Assembly: GCA_026936325.1 (NCBI GenBank)
Contig: JAPTHN010000012.1
Location: 39,628,537-39,692,536 of the forward strand
Origin: Platynereis dumerilii
Taxonomy: Eukaryota; Annelida; Polychaeta; Phyllodocida; Nereididae
Direction: 5' to 3'
DNA: 64,000 bases
Part shown: one piece after another, positions 11,586-23,128 of the stretch
Layout of the letters: every line of letters begins with the position of its first letter
Numbering within the stretch: position 1 is the stretch's first letter
Made by a program: the position numbers and the translations under genes
The notes under the pieces: model-generated
The model's input: the letters and a program-made list of their open reading frames with translations, nothing else
Database searches by the model: none
What the model was told of the DNA's origin: nothing

Positions 11586-11707
11586 TTCATGACTGCAAAT
11601 TAAAGGGGCGTTCTGATAACGAAGGGACCACTGTACATCAAAAAGTTAGAAATTGAAATTTCTTGTTATATCTAAACATCTTAGAGAAACGATTTTGTTC
11701 ATTTCAG

Positions 11708-11872
11708 GAAAAGAATGCCAGAATTACGCAACATTCACCAATTACTCCGGCACCATAACAGAAATTGAGAAATTTCCAATCACGGTTACATTGTGGGGAG
11801 ATACAGACCAAGGGGATGAAGAACTGTACTACAGCATCGAGCCATTGATTTGCACTGGGGAGAAAAGTCAAG
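11708..11872 (+). CDS. Gene A exon 2, unknown extracellular-type protein
   Basis: The acceptor TTCATTTCAG precedes 11708 and the donor AAG|GTACTAAA follows 11872. The 165-bp exon is phase 1 at both ends and encodes (G)KECQNYATFTNYSG, TITEIEKFPITVTLWGD, TDQGDEELYYSIEP and LICTGEKSQ(G). It has two cysteines, no membrane segment and a run of alternating hydrophobic residues suggesting beta strands. I do not recognise the domain. It joins exon 1 and exon 3 in phase. A Harbinger-type MITE begins 17 bp after the donor. Confidence 0.65.
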
Positions 11873-11889
11873 GTACTAAAATAAAATTA

Positions 11890-12300
11890 GGGACCGTTCA
11901 GAATTTATGACTGGGGGGGGTGGGAGTTTTGCTGGAACTTCCCGTCAAAAATTGGTACCCCCCCTTGAGTTTCATGCGTATTTTTAGTACCCAACCCCTA
12001 GGTTTCATGCGTATTTTTAGTACCCCCCCATCGACATATAAAGCAATACACACATATATACTGTTATACCTGGCCACGCGTACAGATTCGCGTCATTTCG
12101 CGGACTTATGCCAATAAAAAAGTCCAAATAAAACGTGTTTATGCGTGTTTTTTAACAATTTTCCTTTGTTAAAATTTCTTACCCCCCCTTGGAAGTGTTG
12201 TCAAAAATTAATACCCCCCCCCCTTGAAACACGTGTGAAAAGTTAGTACCCCCTCGGCCAAAACTCCCACCCCCCCCAGTCATAAATTCTGAACGGTCCC
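11890..12300. mobile_element. Harbinger-type MITE, copy 1, TTA duplication
   Basis: The left terminus GGGACCGTTCAGAATTTATG is the exact inverse of CATAAATTCTGAACGGTCCC at the right end, and the inverted match extends to about 40 bp through the G-run and GGGAGTTTTG. TTA flanks both sides. Copies 2 and 3 (52832 and 61050) have TTA/ATA and TAA/TAA. A 3-bp TWA duplication is the hallmark of PIF/Harbinger transposons. There is no coding sequence inside. Confidence 0.88.
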
Positions 12301-12303
12301 TTA

Positions 12304-13387
12304 TGTGACCTGCTCCATCAAAATGAGTTCAAAGTATATATAAATTTTCCAGAAATTAGCATAATGTGCTACTGGTCACATTTTGATGTTTTTTAGCTGT
12401 TGGTACCAGGTTTTAGCAAAAGTCATTTGTTTGAGTAATTAAGATCATTTATCCAAGAAATTGATATTTGATTATCACACTGGGGCGTTCTTCTTGATTT
12501 TCTTAGTATAGGTCTTTCATTGCAATGGCGGGAAATTGAAATGTCACTTTCTCAAAGTTCTTTTTTTCGTGTCATCAATGTTTGAGGTGCCATATTTTTG
12601 AATTGTATGGAGATATCAAAACATACGAACCATCATTTAAAGCCAAACTCTAGTAGAATTAAGTCATCTTCACTACTAAATAAGACAGGCGCTCGACTTA
12701 GAACTCATTTTGGTTGATCAGGCTACTTTTTGTTGGATTGATATTAATAATTAAGCATGTTATTCAGTGGATGATAATAATAAATATTTTGATATATGTC
12801 TCTTTCACATAAGTGCAGGTGTAAATAATCTGTATTTCTAAATATCCATTTTGATATGTGTATTTATAAATATCTATGTTGATGTGATATTGTGTATTAT
12901 AGGTTTGGGGTTTATTTTTTATATGAAATCAATGTATGTAGATTATAATTACAATCTTAAAATGTTCTTAATTGCTTTATATGTATTCTTGTGGTCATTA
13001 ACTCCAGTGGCTGGAACCTGTTAATATAATATAATGTGATTTTGTATTTACCAATTTTTGTGACAATTGTATCAAATATGATATTTGCTGTCAAAAAAAA
13101 AATAAATAAATAAAAAATCAATGTTTTGTAATGGACAACCAACTCCAGATAAGACCATGCAGACACTAAAATCGCCATCTAGGAGACAATTGTTATATTA
13201 TTACCCAAGCATCCAAGTTTGGTCATCAGGTAGCTTGAGAAGAATTTCTCAATCCTGTTGGATGATGAGTTTCCAGCCCTTCTTTTGATTGGTCTAGATT
13301 ATATCCTAGTTTTACAAAGCCTCCTCAGAAAAATGGCATCAGTGCATTCAGGGTTCCTACATCATGGGTCATCATAATCATAACATA
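12304..13387. other. Intron 2 sequence with no recognised feature
   Basis: AT-rich sequence of gene A intron 2. A short A-rich run with TAAATAAATAAA near 13095-13120 could be the tail of a retroposed sequence, but no body or duplication was found. Short open frames here show no domain. Confidence 0.4.
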
Positions 13388-14260
13388 TAGAGTAGCGCCG
13401 GGCATGCGGCCCCCCTTAACTTCGAGGTGCGATTTGACCTACTTTCTACGTTTGATTATTTGAAGGCTTATGCTGTCAGGAAGGGATCACTCGACTTTAC
13501 TTATAACTAGAGAAATATATGTCTACCAATTTTAATAAAGGTGTTACAACCATTTTTGTAAAAAAAATTGAATGGCCTTCTTACCCCACCCGTCGAGCAA
13601 GAAGCTTCCCTATTATAATCCCATGGCAACTTTTTTTGCGAGCACATTCAGCTTGAAAGTTATTTCTTTGGGTTCTTCTATCATTTTAAGGCTTTTTCTG
13701 AATTTCTGAATTTTTCTGTTCATACATTTATTTTTTAATATTTTTTGCCCTGTTTCAATTTCATCACAAATTTATTTTCTATTTTAACTAGCTATTCTAT
13801 CAGGATTTGAGGTAAAGTGCACATTATTAGATGGTTCCTGAATTAGCTTTGAGGCCCCAGTGAAGGGGGCCTCATGCCCCATACCATATGGGGCCTCTCA
13901 CCCCAAACCCACATATTTTAATTTGACCTATATATTTTGAACTAAAATGCAAAATACATGATCCAAATCATGTTTATGTGATGGTCATAAAGTGAAGCAA
14001 TGCAGATATCCATTATACTCTTAACAATTTCCAAAGTTATTTCTGACAACCCCTTTCAAAGAAATATTTAAAGTTACAAAAACCATGCAAATTTTTTTGT
14101 TTCTTTAATTTCTGCTATGGTTTGGTGCTGTTTGCCCTGAAAATTTGTGATGTCACCTAAAACGCCTCTAGCTTCAATCCTATCAATAAGAAAATGCACC
14201 AAAAATGTAAGTTTAGATAAAACCCTTGGGGGCCTCTCACCTAACCCGGGTTTCTTGCCC
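13388..14260 (+). repeat. Dispersed 0.87-kb repeat, copy 1 (unclassified, possibly a DNA transposon)
   Basis: This block is repeated in inverted orientation at 29768-30648. Both copies carry GTAGCG..GGGCATGC, TTAACTTCGAGGTG, GACCTA(C/T)TTT, GATGGTTCCTGAA or its variant, TGGGGC blocks around CATGCCCCATACCAT, and CACCTAACCCGGG at the end. Copy 2 starts TAGAGCAAGAAGCCCGGG and ends CGCTACTCTA, suggesting short imperfect inverted ends flanked by TA. No coding frame is convincing. Confidence 0.75.
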
Positions 14261-14280
14261 AGACCTACTCTCCATATATG

Positions 14281-14312
14281 TTGCAGCTTCTTCTTCTTCT
14301 TCTTCTTCTTCT
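14281..14312. repeat. (TTC)n microsatellite
   Basis: About nine TTC repeats, just beyond the end of the dispersed repeat and upstream of the LINE at 14447-15540. Confidence 0.85.
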
Positions 14313-14446
14313 GGAAGTTCCTCCTTTTCATTCAGGAGCACCCTGTATAGGTTGTAGTAAATGTCATATCGGGAACATGGTTATATGTTTTATATCAGCT
14401 ACGACGATATTGACTACAGCTACTCTACGACTAGATTTTTACAATG

Positions 14447-15540
14447 TCAAGCAAGCATATTAGCTTCCAACACTCGCTTCCTGTGTAGGTGCACATGGTA
14501 GCACAGTTCGTTAATCGTCATATTTATCTCCAGGCACTTGGCTGTTGTGGGCGGGGGGTCGTTCAGTAGCTTCCTGAGCCCGTGTTCCCCGCTCGTGTTG
14601 AAGTCCAGTTCCGCCAGTCTTGTGAGCTTAGGCTCCCGGATTTTCTTGGTGGCTTGGCAGTTAAGTAGGAGATGTTCTCTGTCTTCGTCTGCTACCTTAC
14701 TGAGCGGGCAACATTTGTCTGCACCTTTCGTGAATTTGGCCAACCTCACTCGCGTTAGGTAGGTGTTGGTCAGCAATTGTGCCCGTACTGTAGCTGCTGG
14801 GACCAGTCTTGGATGGCTCTGACACGTTTTCCACATTGGGTGAGGGGCATTCTTGTTGCCACAGGTGTCCAGGAATTTGACTGACGACTTGGTTGTTTCT
14901 CTCAATGCTAACGTCCAGTGGTCTTTAATTGTGGCTTTGACATAGGTTTTCCAGGACGCCTTTCTCCATGGTGCAGTCACTGCGGCCTCGATATTAATGT
15001 TGTACTTGGTGCATAATTGGACCACCCTCTGAAACCAGCTGTTGCTGTTGTCTAGTGCAAACTGACGTTCGGCTAGGTGTTTGAGGGTACTATTCTCTTC
15101 TGCTCCCCTACAGATGGCACCGAAGAGTGACAGTGTACGAGTGTCCAGCTCCGCTTCGAGAGGCAAGGCTCCTATTAACAGGTAAATGGCCTCACTCGCT
15201 GTTGTTTTAGGAAGACCCTGAATCTGTCTCAGAAGGTTCTTGTGGTAATTTCCCAGCTCTTCTGTCTCTTTTCTCGATAGGACTGTTGCATCGAGGCCGT
15301 ACAGTAGTCGAGGGGTTACATAAGTGTTTATGATTTTGATTGCAACGGCCGGACTCATGCCGTTGGAGCCGTGCAGGCCGGTCCCCATGAGAGCGTACGC
15401 CGTTCTTCTGCCGGTCTTTATCCTACTTTGTACGTTTGACGTTAATTTGCTGCATGACCATTCTAGTCCCAGATGAGTGAAGCTGTTGGTAGTAGGCAAG
15501 TCATTGGGTCCTAATGACCAAGTCGGTTCTTCTGACTTCT
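14447..15540 (-). mobile_element. 5'-truncated non-LTR retrotransposon, C-terminal part of ORF2
   Basis: A 350-residue - strand frame, open to its TAG near 14460, covers the end of the reverse transcriptase and the region after it. It starts near FTHLGLEW, passes GRRTAYALMGTGLHG, the TPRLLYGLD block and ETEELGNYHKNLLRQIQGLP, and ends in a zinc-knuckle-like motif CCPLSKVADEDREHLLLNC. That C-terminal C-x-H-x-C signature is usual for LINEs. The catalytic YADD region is missing, so this is a 5' truncation. A more decayed relative is at 53660-55015. It lies in gene A intron 2, opposite to the gene. Confidence 0.85.
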
Positions 15541-15866
15541 GCGACAGGAGTGCAGCAAGATTACCACAGAATTGAAAGACTTTCTAAGTACAGCAGCTTT
15601 TTCATTTGGGTTTGAGGGGGAAGGAAATGATATTTGTCTGAATTCCAGTCACCAGATATCATTCACCCCTCCCCGCGCAGATTTCTCAAATTCTAATAAA
15701 ATATATATGTATATTATATCACCTGCCCATATTCTTAGTCTCCATGTGTTGTAAAAATTTTTGGAGTTGACCAAATGCCTCTTTTCCTTTTTCGAAGGCA
15801 AGTTGCCCCATCCGGCATGCCTATGAATGGGATGACCTTAGAACAAACATTGACACTTGACATATA

Positions 15867-16571
15867 CGAGTGGTGTTCAGTAAGGTGTGGCTGGTGCCCA
15901 TCAAATGAGAAAATTTTGGAGGAGACACTTGTAATTTTTATGGGTATTGTGGTTTGATCTAAGAGACATTCCTGAGAAGTTTCAAGAAAATTGAAGAACG
16001 TTTAACTTGAGCACAATGCAGTTTACTAGAGTAGTTCATGGTAGTGGTGTACGCAATCATATGTCCAGAGCTAAACTCTTCAGAATTCAGTTATTTGTAG
16101 GTTTAGGCATGAAATTAGGTTGGTGTCACATTTCTCATAGGGGCCGAACTTTCCAAAATGGCCGCCACCATTTTTACATTGTTTTAACAATTTTTGTCTA
16201 GATAAACGAGTCTCGAGAACCGCTGGAGATAGGAGGTTGTTTGACCACTCAAAATTTGCAGCATGGCAATATTATAGGGAGTATTTAATACATCTTTATA
16301 TAAAAATTTCAATAGTTTAACATAATTTGACCCAAGATTTCAGGGAAAGCACAACACCAGTTCACTAGAAAAATTAGCTGTGCTGGGTTCCCCATGTTGC
16401 TGCTTCCATGGCAATAAAATAACAACTTTTATATTGTGTCCCAAAGGTGCTTGCCTTCTTGGCCATTTTTTTCCTTGATACCTCGAGATGTATTCCTAAA
16501 AAATTGAAGACTCTAGCTTAAATATAAGCATCTCTCAGAAAAATTGGTCAGAACTTTCTGAACGCCCCTCG
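15867..16571. mobile_element. Tc1/mariner-type non-autonomous element, 705 bp
   Basis: The left end TA|CGAGTGGTGTTCAGTAAGG pairs with CTTTCTGAACGCCCCTCG|TA at the right end, an imperfect terminal repeat of about 20 bp with TA on both sides. The ends resemble the CGAGGGGCGTTCAGAAAG type common in mariner elements. The interior has no transposase frame. It ends 109 bp before gene A exon 3. Confidence 0.65.
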
Positions 16572-16680
16572 TATTTGTGTAGTAGCCAAATGAAATAAGA
16601 AGAACTCTTTTTTGAAATTTAGATAATTTTAAATTGTAACAGCTGTGTTGGAATTTCTGACCAGTTTGTTCTTATTTTAG

Positions 16681-16928
16681 GCACAACAGACACAGAATAC
16701 GTCCGTCAAAAATCCTTCAACCTCCAAGATAAAAACATGAAGTTTATCACCGGCGGAAATGACATTAAGCTCCACTACTGCACTCTGATTGCGTGCTCCA
16801 GGCAATGTGTCGCAGAATGCTGTTCCTTCTTTCAGTTCAGCTCTCCAACGTGCGTTTGTCAATTATTCAACTCAAACACCGGATCTAAAGTCGCTGACAG
16901 CAATTTCAACATCTACTCCAAAAAGTAG
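16681..16928 (+). CDS. Gene A exon 3, PAN/apple-like terminal exon
   Basis: The acceptor TTCTTATTTTAG precedes 16681. Phase 1 joins exon 2 (G|GC). The exon encodes TTDTEYVRQKSFNLQDKNMK, FITGGNDIKLHYCTLIACS, RQCVAECCSFFQFSSPTCVC and QLFNSNTGSKVADSNFNIYS, then KK and TAG at 16926-16928. The cysteine spacing (CTLIACSRQC, ECCSFFQF, TCVCQLF) resembles PAN/apple-like modules, in which a CxxxC pair, a CC and a later C hold a small adhesive fold. This assignment rests on pattern and not on an alignment. Copies of the exon are found 28 kb downstream. A poly(A) site is not clear. Confidence 0.7.
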
Positions 16929-16949
16929 ATTTTTACCTTCAGCGTACTT

Positions 16950-17130
16950 CATTCAGCCTTATGCAGTGTGCCTGCCAACTTTTTAACACCACCGGCACAA
17001 AAGATTCCGACAGAAATTTCAATATAATATACTCCATCGAGTAAGTTTTTGACATACAGCCGTGCAACGCCCTCTGAAAAACAGAGCTTTGGAGTCACAG
17101 TCAGGGAACAGTGGAGTCAAAGACCCTGAA
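16950..17130 (+). pseudogene. Partial second copy of the gene A last exon and 3' flank
   Basis: Directly after exon 3 the sequence TGCCTGCCAACTTTTTAACAC, CCGGCACAAAAG and CTCCATCGAGTAA repeats the end of the exon. It then continues through GGGCTTTGGAGTCA-like 3' flank. It is closer to the copy at 45170-45330 than to exon 3 itself. No acceptor or full domain remains. Confidence 0.8.
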
Positions 17131-17145
17131 GCTGAAGCCATGAAT

Positions 17146-17310
17146 AGAATAGAATAGAATAGAAATTTATTTTCAACATCCACATCAATCAATAGCAGGA
17201 CAACGTATAGTGAAATGTTATATAATGTGATGTTGAGGGGTGCCCATAGAAACTCTGCAGTTTGTGGGTTGGACACCCCTGAGAGAAATGAAATGAGATG
17301 AGATGAGATG
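17146..17310. repeat. (GAATA)n and possible retroelement 3' end
   Basis: A GAATA run followed by AAATTTATTTTCAACATCC resembles the 3' tail region of CR1-like LINEs in - orientation, and a short GAGAT run follows at about 17295. Only the tail-like part is recognisable. Confidence 0.35.
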
Positions 17311-17637
17311 GATGATTCATGACATCTGCTATTCTGGGTGACAGTAAAATATTCAGACAGAAAATATGCAATAGCTTTAGAAAAAGTACAAATAAAATTT
17401 AAGAAAAATAAAAAAGTTCCTTATTAAAAGACAATTAAGTAATGGTATAATTCAAATCAATATTATGATCCTCAAATAAATCAATAAGTGGCATAATTAT
17501 GCAAATATAAAGAATATAATATAATATCATATATGATGATGCCAATGAGCATAGAGAGACCGTCAGGCATTTTGCTATTTATCTGTGATGTTTTTGATAT
17601 TTCTTAGTGGTGTTTCAAATTTTTATTTGTGATACTT

Positions 17638-17698
17638 TATAGACAGATGGATAGATAGATAGATAGACAGATAGATAGATAGATAGATAGATAGATAG
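17638..17698. repeat. (GATA)n microsatellite
   Basis: GATA repeats with a few GACA and GATG variants, about 60 bp. No gene lies nearby; this is inside the insertion-rich 3' flank of gene A. Confidence 0.9.
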
Positions 17699-18228
17699 CA
17701 ACCCAGCTGGAAACATAACAGATATTTTCCCCCAGCTGACTTCGTTTTTGTCTAAAAGCCTTTGGTGACATTAAAATTATTGCAGCATTGCAATCGATTT
17801 TTAGATTCAAGTGTTCATGACGTCACCAGTCTAGACTCTCTTATGAGGTCATCACCATTGTGTCTCATTCAGTAGTGACGTCACAAAAACGGTGCCACTT
17901 TTTACAGCTGCTTGCAGCTTGTATTACGAGAGGAGTTTCTGGAAAAGTTATGACAACTGCCCTGGTCGTGCTGTTTCACCTATGTCATTAAAACTTGGCA
18001 TAAAGTCTGAATAGAATATTATCTTGCTTCCATCAACTTTTGGTAAACTTCTGTGACAATAAATTTTTATTTTCTAAACTAAAATGTACATTTTTCCCGC
18101 GAATTTTAAATGTTCTGCTGCAGACTGCAGAGATGGCAGCAGCCAAGTACCGGCCAGGGGGTTTGTTTACAAATTCATTAAAAAGCTTAAACCAAGAAAA
18201 GCAGAGAAGGAGAAAGGTCCAATGAAAG

Positions 18229-18480
18229 AAAGAAGGAAGGAAGGAAGGAAGGAAGGAAGGAAGGAAGGAAGGAAGGAAGGAAGGAAGGAATGAAGTAAGG
18301 ATGAAGGAAAGAAGGAAGCATGACATGAAGGGAGATATATAGACAAATATAGATAGTTAGATAGATACATAGATAGATAGATAGATACATAGATAGATAG
18401 ATAGGTAGGTAGGTAGGTAGGTAGGTAGGTAGGTAGGTAGGTAGGTAGGTAGGTAGGTAGATGGATAGATATATAGATGG
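18229..18480. repeat. Compound tetranucleotide microsatellite (GGAA)n, (TAGA)n, (GTAG)n
   Basis: About 15 GGAA repeats to 18292 are followed after a short spacer by TAGA repeats (18348-18400) and then about 15 GTAG repeats to 18460. All three are purine-rich on the + strand, apart from the T. Confidence 0.92.
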
Positions 18481-18859
18481 CCACTGGCCAGATAGTAGAT
18501 CTACAAGCAGCTGTTAAAGTGCTTGCACGTTATTTTTTTGTTTGGCACATGCAAAATATTTGCTCAGTTTATCCCTGTGTCAGTAGCTCTGTTTCCTACC
18601 ATTTGACGACCTGTGGTCTCTGTGCTTCGTGCAGAGACCTGACGGTATCTATAATAAAATAGATAGGGAACAATTACATTTGGGAGCCACCATAACATAA
18701 CAGTCATGATGTCCAAATTTTCAGGCAGCCACCAATTTCTTTTCATTTTCCGAATTCTTTTATTTAAATTGTAATAATAGTAATCAATACATTAAATATA
18801 AGAAGAAGAAGAAGAAAAAAAAAACACCGGAAAGAAGAAAGAAAAAAGATAGCTAGCAG

Positions 18860-19087
18860 CATAGGCGTACGGCGCGCGCAATTTTTGGGGGGGCGAGCGA
18901 CATTTACCCGAATTTCACGATCTAAATTTATAAACATTTCAAATGAAATTGCCTGGAAATCATTAATTTTCGGTAGTTTTTATTTTATTATCTGCCCTAA
19001 TTTTTTTGCCTTTTTTCCCGAATCTTACTGTTTCCCAAACTTTTGGGGGGGCGATCGCCCCCCCTGCCCCCCCCTGATACGCCTATG
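18860..19087. mobile_element. hAT-like MITE (CATAGGCGTA termini), copy 1
   Basis: CATAGGCGTA at the left pairs with TACGCCTATG at the right. The 8-bp flanks GCTAGCAG and GCTGGCAG differ by one base, as expected of an old 8-bp duplication. A second copy in inverted orientation is at 52495-52724. Runs of G and C beside the ends give it a GC-rich rim and an AT-rich core. No coding sequence. Confidence 0.8.
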
Positions 19088-19226
19088 GCTGGCAGGAGAC
19101 TCTTCTAAGGCATGAGGATGCCGCTACTGGTGGGCCACCTATCTAGAGACACCAGGAGGAGACATCAGGCATGAGCAGCCATGACTTATTCCAGCTGGCT
19201 AGCAGCCATGAAGATCAAGAAATTAA

Positions 19227-19403
19227 CAGGGGAGGATCCAGAAAATTCCGGTGGGGGGGTCTATCGGGCTTTCGCGGCGCGGACGCGCAATTCGCAACAT
19301 AACGCGACTGCGCGCAGATAAAATTAACATGTAAAAATATACAAAATTTGGTCTGGTGGGGGGGGATGCATCCCCCCCATCCCCCCCCCTGCGTCCGTCC
19401 CTG
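19227..19403. mobile_element. hAT-type MITE (CAGGGG...CCCTG), 177 bp, perfect 8-bp duplication
   Basis: The element starts CAGGGGAGGATCCAG and ends CGTCCGTCCCTG. GAAATTAA is repeated exactly at 19219-19226 and 19404-19411. CAGGG...CCCTG ends with an 8-bp duplication are typical of hAT transposons. The paralogous sequence near 45417 (AAGAAATTCAAAG) lacks it, showing the empty site. Confidence 0.93.
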
Positions 19404-19779
19404 GAAATTAACAATTTTTTGACATCGTGTTTACATTTTGGAAGTAAAATTGTCCAAAACAGTTAAAGTCCTGTACAGCCAACAATTGAAGGACTTTTTA
19501 TCATCAAATTTCATCGTTTATTTAGTGAATTTTGTACATATATATTCAATTTTCAAATTGTTCAATGATTGTGATATCTTAAAAAGTCTTTGCTGCAGAG
19601 GTATTTGAGAAAACCAATATCCATTTTCAGCGCCTGATTTCCCAACAGGCCGAGTAAGCCATCGGCCTAGGGCTCACTGGCTTTGGGGGGGCCCCCTAAA
19701 TCCAACTTCTTGGTACGTGCGCTACGTACGTTTTTGAATATATATGTTGCACTTGCTTTGGAATTGAACACAGTTGGCC

Positions 19780-20770
19780 CCTAAGCTAGTGAGCCCCTGT
19801 AGAAACACTGAATGGAAGGGGGCGAGAGTACCATCCAAAGTCAGTGGGCCCTCCAAATTCATCAGGCCCGCCAAAACAGCAAAACCATGCAGCAGGCCCT
19901 TGTAGACACATGCTAAGTGCATACAAGAAAAGCCAGATTGAGAAGGCCCCTCCCAAGTCAGTTGACCCTCAAAGCGCATTGGGCCCTCCAAATCAGCAAA
20001 ACGAGCAAGCCCTTGTAGACACATGCTAAGTGCATACAAGAAATGCTAGATGGAAGGGGCTCCTCCTCAATGGTGGGCCCTTCAAAGTCATTCGGAAAGG
20101 AGCAAAACCGGGGCCCTTGTAGACACACGCTTAGTGCGTACAAGAAATACTAAAGCAAGGGGCCCCTCCTGAGTCGGTGGGCCCGCCAAAGTCACTAGGC
20201 CCGCCAAAGCAGCAAAACCAGTGGGCCCTTGTAGACACATATATGCTTACTTAGTGCGTACGAGAATGCTAGATGGAGGGGGCCCCTCCAAAGTCATTCG
20301 GCAAGGAGCTAAACCAGTGGGCCCTTGTAGACACATCTATTCTTAGTGCATACAAGAAATGCTAGATAGAGTCAGTGGGAACCCAGGAGTCATTTGGCCC
20401 TCCAACGCAGTGTGTACAAGAAATGCTAGGTAGATGGAGCCCCTCCGAAGTCAGTGGGCCCCCCAAAGTGGCAACACGAGCAAGCTCTTGTAGACATATG
20501 GTTAGAAAGTACAAGTAATGCTAGATAGAGGAGGCCCCTTCCCTTGTCAGTGGGTCCTAAAAGGTGATTGGGCCCTCCAAAGTGGAAAAATGTAAGGGCC
20601 CTTGTAGACACATCCTCAGTACGTATTTATAAGAAATGCTAGATAGCGGGGGCCCTTCCCAAGTCAGTGGGGCCTTAAAAGTCATTGGGCCATTCAAAGC
20701 GGCAAAACCAGTAGACCCTTGTAGACACATGTATGTTTAGTGCGTACAAGAAATGCTAGATAGATGGGCC
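19780..20770. repeat. Degenerate minisatellite, unit about 100-115 bp, 9 copies
   Basis: GGGCCCTTGTAGACACAT recurs at intervals of roughly 90-115 bp, each followed by a variant of TAGTGCATACAAGAAATGCTA, then GGGGCCCCTCC and GTCAGTGGGCC. Its GC-rich composition stands out against the AT-rich surroundings. It lies inside the hAT-like element and may be an internal expansion of that element's GC-rich end. Confidence 0.9.
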
Positions 20771-21262
20771 ACACTAGTTAAAAGTCATTGGAGATCTAGC
20801 ATTCAACAGGTAAAAATTAAATTTGTTGTCTTTGCTAGCCATTATATCTACCCTGTTACTCGTAGTTGATACTCAGTTTATTATTGACAAATTTTCATAT
20901 GAAAAAGAAAGGAAAGAAACACCTCATAATGTAATATCATGATGCATGAATGATAAATGACAGAAAATTTTCTTTGGAGTGATGATATGGTAGAATGCTA
21001 TTTCTCTGCAGGCATCCATATACAATAATGTCTGCAAGTGTTCTGTGAACATTAGCTTTATGTTAATTTTCTTCCCTGCAATGCATGGTTCCTTCCTTCA
21101 CCTTTTTCTCTGCAATGTTCTACTTTAGATGCCTAAAATTATATCATGAATATTGTTGTGTCATTTGACATATTAATTTACCTTTTGCTCTGTAATGATG
21201 GTTCTATCTTAGATTTTTTACAACCTCATATATATATATAATATGTCTGTAAACTGTTCACC

Positions 21263-23128
21263 TCTTTTTTAAATAGCCGTTTAAAAAGCCTCTTGGAGGC
21301 TAAACATGAATATTCAGATTATCAAAATGGCTTTCGCAAAGGTCGCTCATGTATTGATCACATATTTGCATTTACATCAATTTTAGGAAATCAGATAGAG
21401 ATGAAAATGGATGTTTTTTGTTGTTTCATTGATATTCAGAAAGCTTTTGATTTTGTTAACAGAGATCTTTGATATTATAGATTGTTGAAAAACAATATAG
21501 AATGTAAGATGTATTATTGTATAAAAATGTTATATACTTATCCAATGGCAAGTGTCAAACTGGACATTTATTTTACTGAATGGTTCCATATTAACAGTGG
21601 TGTTCGTCAAGGGGATGTATTATCACCTACCTTATTCTGTCTTTTCATCAATGATCTTGCTTTAACTGTTTCTAACACCAATTATAGTATAGATATAAAT
21701 GGTTAAAAAATTTCAATACTCTTATATGCCGATGATATTGTTATCTTAGCAAACACAGAAAATTAATTGCAAAGTATACTAAACGTTATCCATGAATGGT
21801 GTTGTCAGTGGAGACTAATGATAAATAGAGAAAAATCAAATGTATTGCATTTTAGGAGTAAAAAATACAACCATACAGATCATAGATTCACATTTGGTAA
21901 TATTATATTGGATTCTTGGAATTGTAATTAACAAATTTGTTAATTTAACTTTGAATGTACCGCTGGTATTTTGTCTGCAGCAGCCGGTCGAGCTTTAGGT
22001 GGTGTGAGTTCGAAGTTTAAAACCTTTAAAAATGTTGGTATTCAAACATTCTCTAAGCTATATAATGCAAATGTCACCACAGTCATGGATTATGCTTCGG
22101 GAGTTTGGGGATTTAAAGACTTCGACTCATGTAACAAAATTCAGCAGAGAGCAGGTAGATACTTTTTAGGGGTGCATCTGACACCATTACTTGCAATTGA
22201 AGGTGATATTGGATGGGATAATTGTAGAATAAGACATCATGTTGAAATGTGTAGATTATGAAATACTAGAATAGTACTGATGAACAATACAAGGTTCACC
22301 AGATTACTTTTTGATTGGGATTTTGATCTAGGTAAGAATAACTGGAGGTCTGTAATGAAAGAACTTTTATATTCTATAAATATGTCAAAGCAGTTTGACA
22401 AAAAACAGAACTGATAAACATTGACACTGCATTATTGGCTTTGAGAACCAAACAGGAAAATGAATGGTGTCGGAATGTTGATAATAAGCCTAAGTAAAGA
22501 ACTTATGTAAAGTTCGAGTTTAAATTCTCATTGGAAGATTATGTCAGAAAGTGTAATTCTAGAAGACACCGTTCTTTATTAGCACAACTTCGTATGGGAG
22601 TATTACCTTTAAGTGTTGAAACTGGACGTTTCCTAAATAAGCATTTAAATATGAGAATTTGTGAAATTTGTACTAGTGATGTTATAGAAAATGAACTACA
22701 CTTGTAAAACATGAAGAAATTAGCAATGAGTTATTTAATTCTGTAAATCTTTTGTTTCCTGATTTTGATGATATGTCTATGGAAGAAAAATTCATTCATT
22801 TGTTGGAGAAACAATGGAAAAATGTGTTTGTATATATAGAGAAAGCATGGGAACTTCGGAAACATATCTTATATAACTAGTAATACTGTATTTTTTGTGT
22901 TATACATGTAAACTTATAAAGCTACCTGGTGATACGATACGATACAATACGATACGATATACTTTATTCAATCACAGAGTGAAACTTTACATGGTCATGT
23001 TTATTGAGTGTGATTTGAAGCGGCAGATAAACCTCTGAGGGGTTGGGTACCACCTATATTTTTGTGTGATCATGGTCTGTATATATGTTAATTGCACCTG
23101 TCACTATAAAATAAAAGTCAATCAATCA
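21263..23128 (+). mobile_element. Degenerate non-LTR retrotransposon (reverse transcriptase and C-terminal part)
   Basis: The + strand reads SRLKSLLEAKHEYSDYQNGF, then KGRSCIDHIFAF, FIDIQKAFDFVNRDL, GVRQGDVLSPTLFCLFINDL and LLYADDIVILA. These are reverse transcriptase blocks, and YADD is the active site. The C-terminal part follows with SAAAGRALGGVSSKFKTFK and QQRAGRYFLGVH, and near 22560 RRHRSLLAQLRMGVLPLSV. Several in-frame stops are present, for example after the FDFVNRDL block (near 21471) and near 21706. The 3' end is likely the ATAAAAGTCAATCAATCAAT tail at about 23128. It is 5' truncated at about 21263. Confidence 0.85.
22928..23040 (-). repeat. (GATAC)n run with CR1-like 3'-end fragment
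   Basis: A GATAC/AATAC run is followed by TACTTTATTCAATCACAGAG, which resembles the 3' end of the LINE at 23690 (TTTTATTTAACGTCACAG) in the same - orientation. It appears to be a short 3' fragment inserted in the tail of the + strand LINE. Confidence 0.45.
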
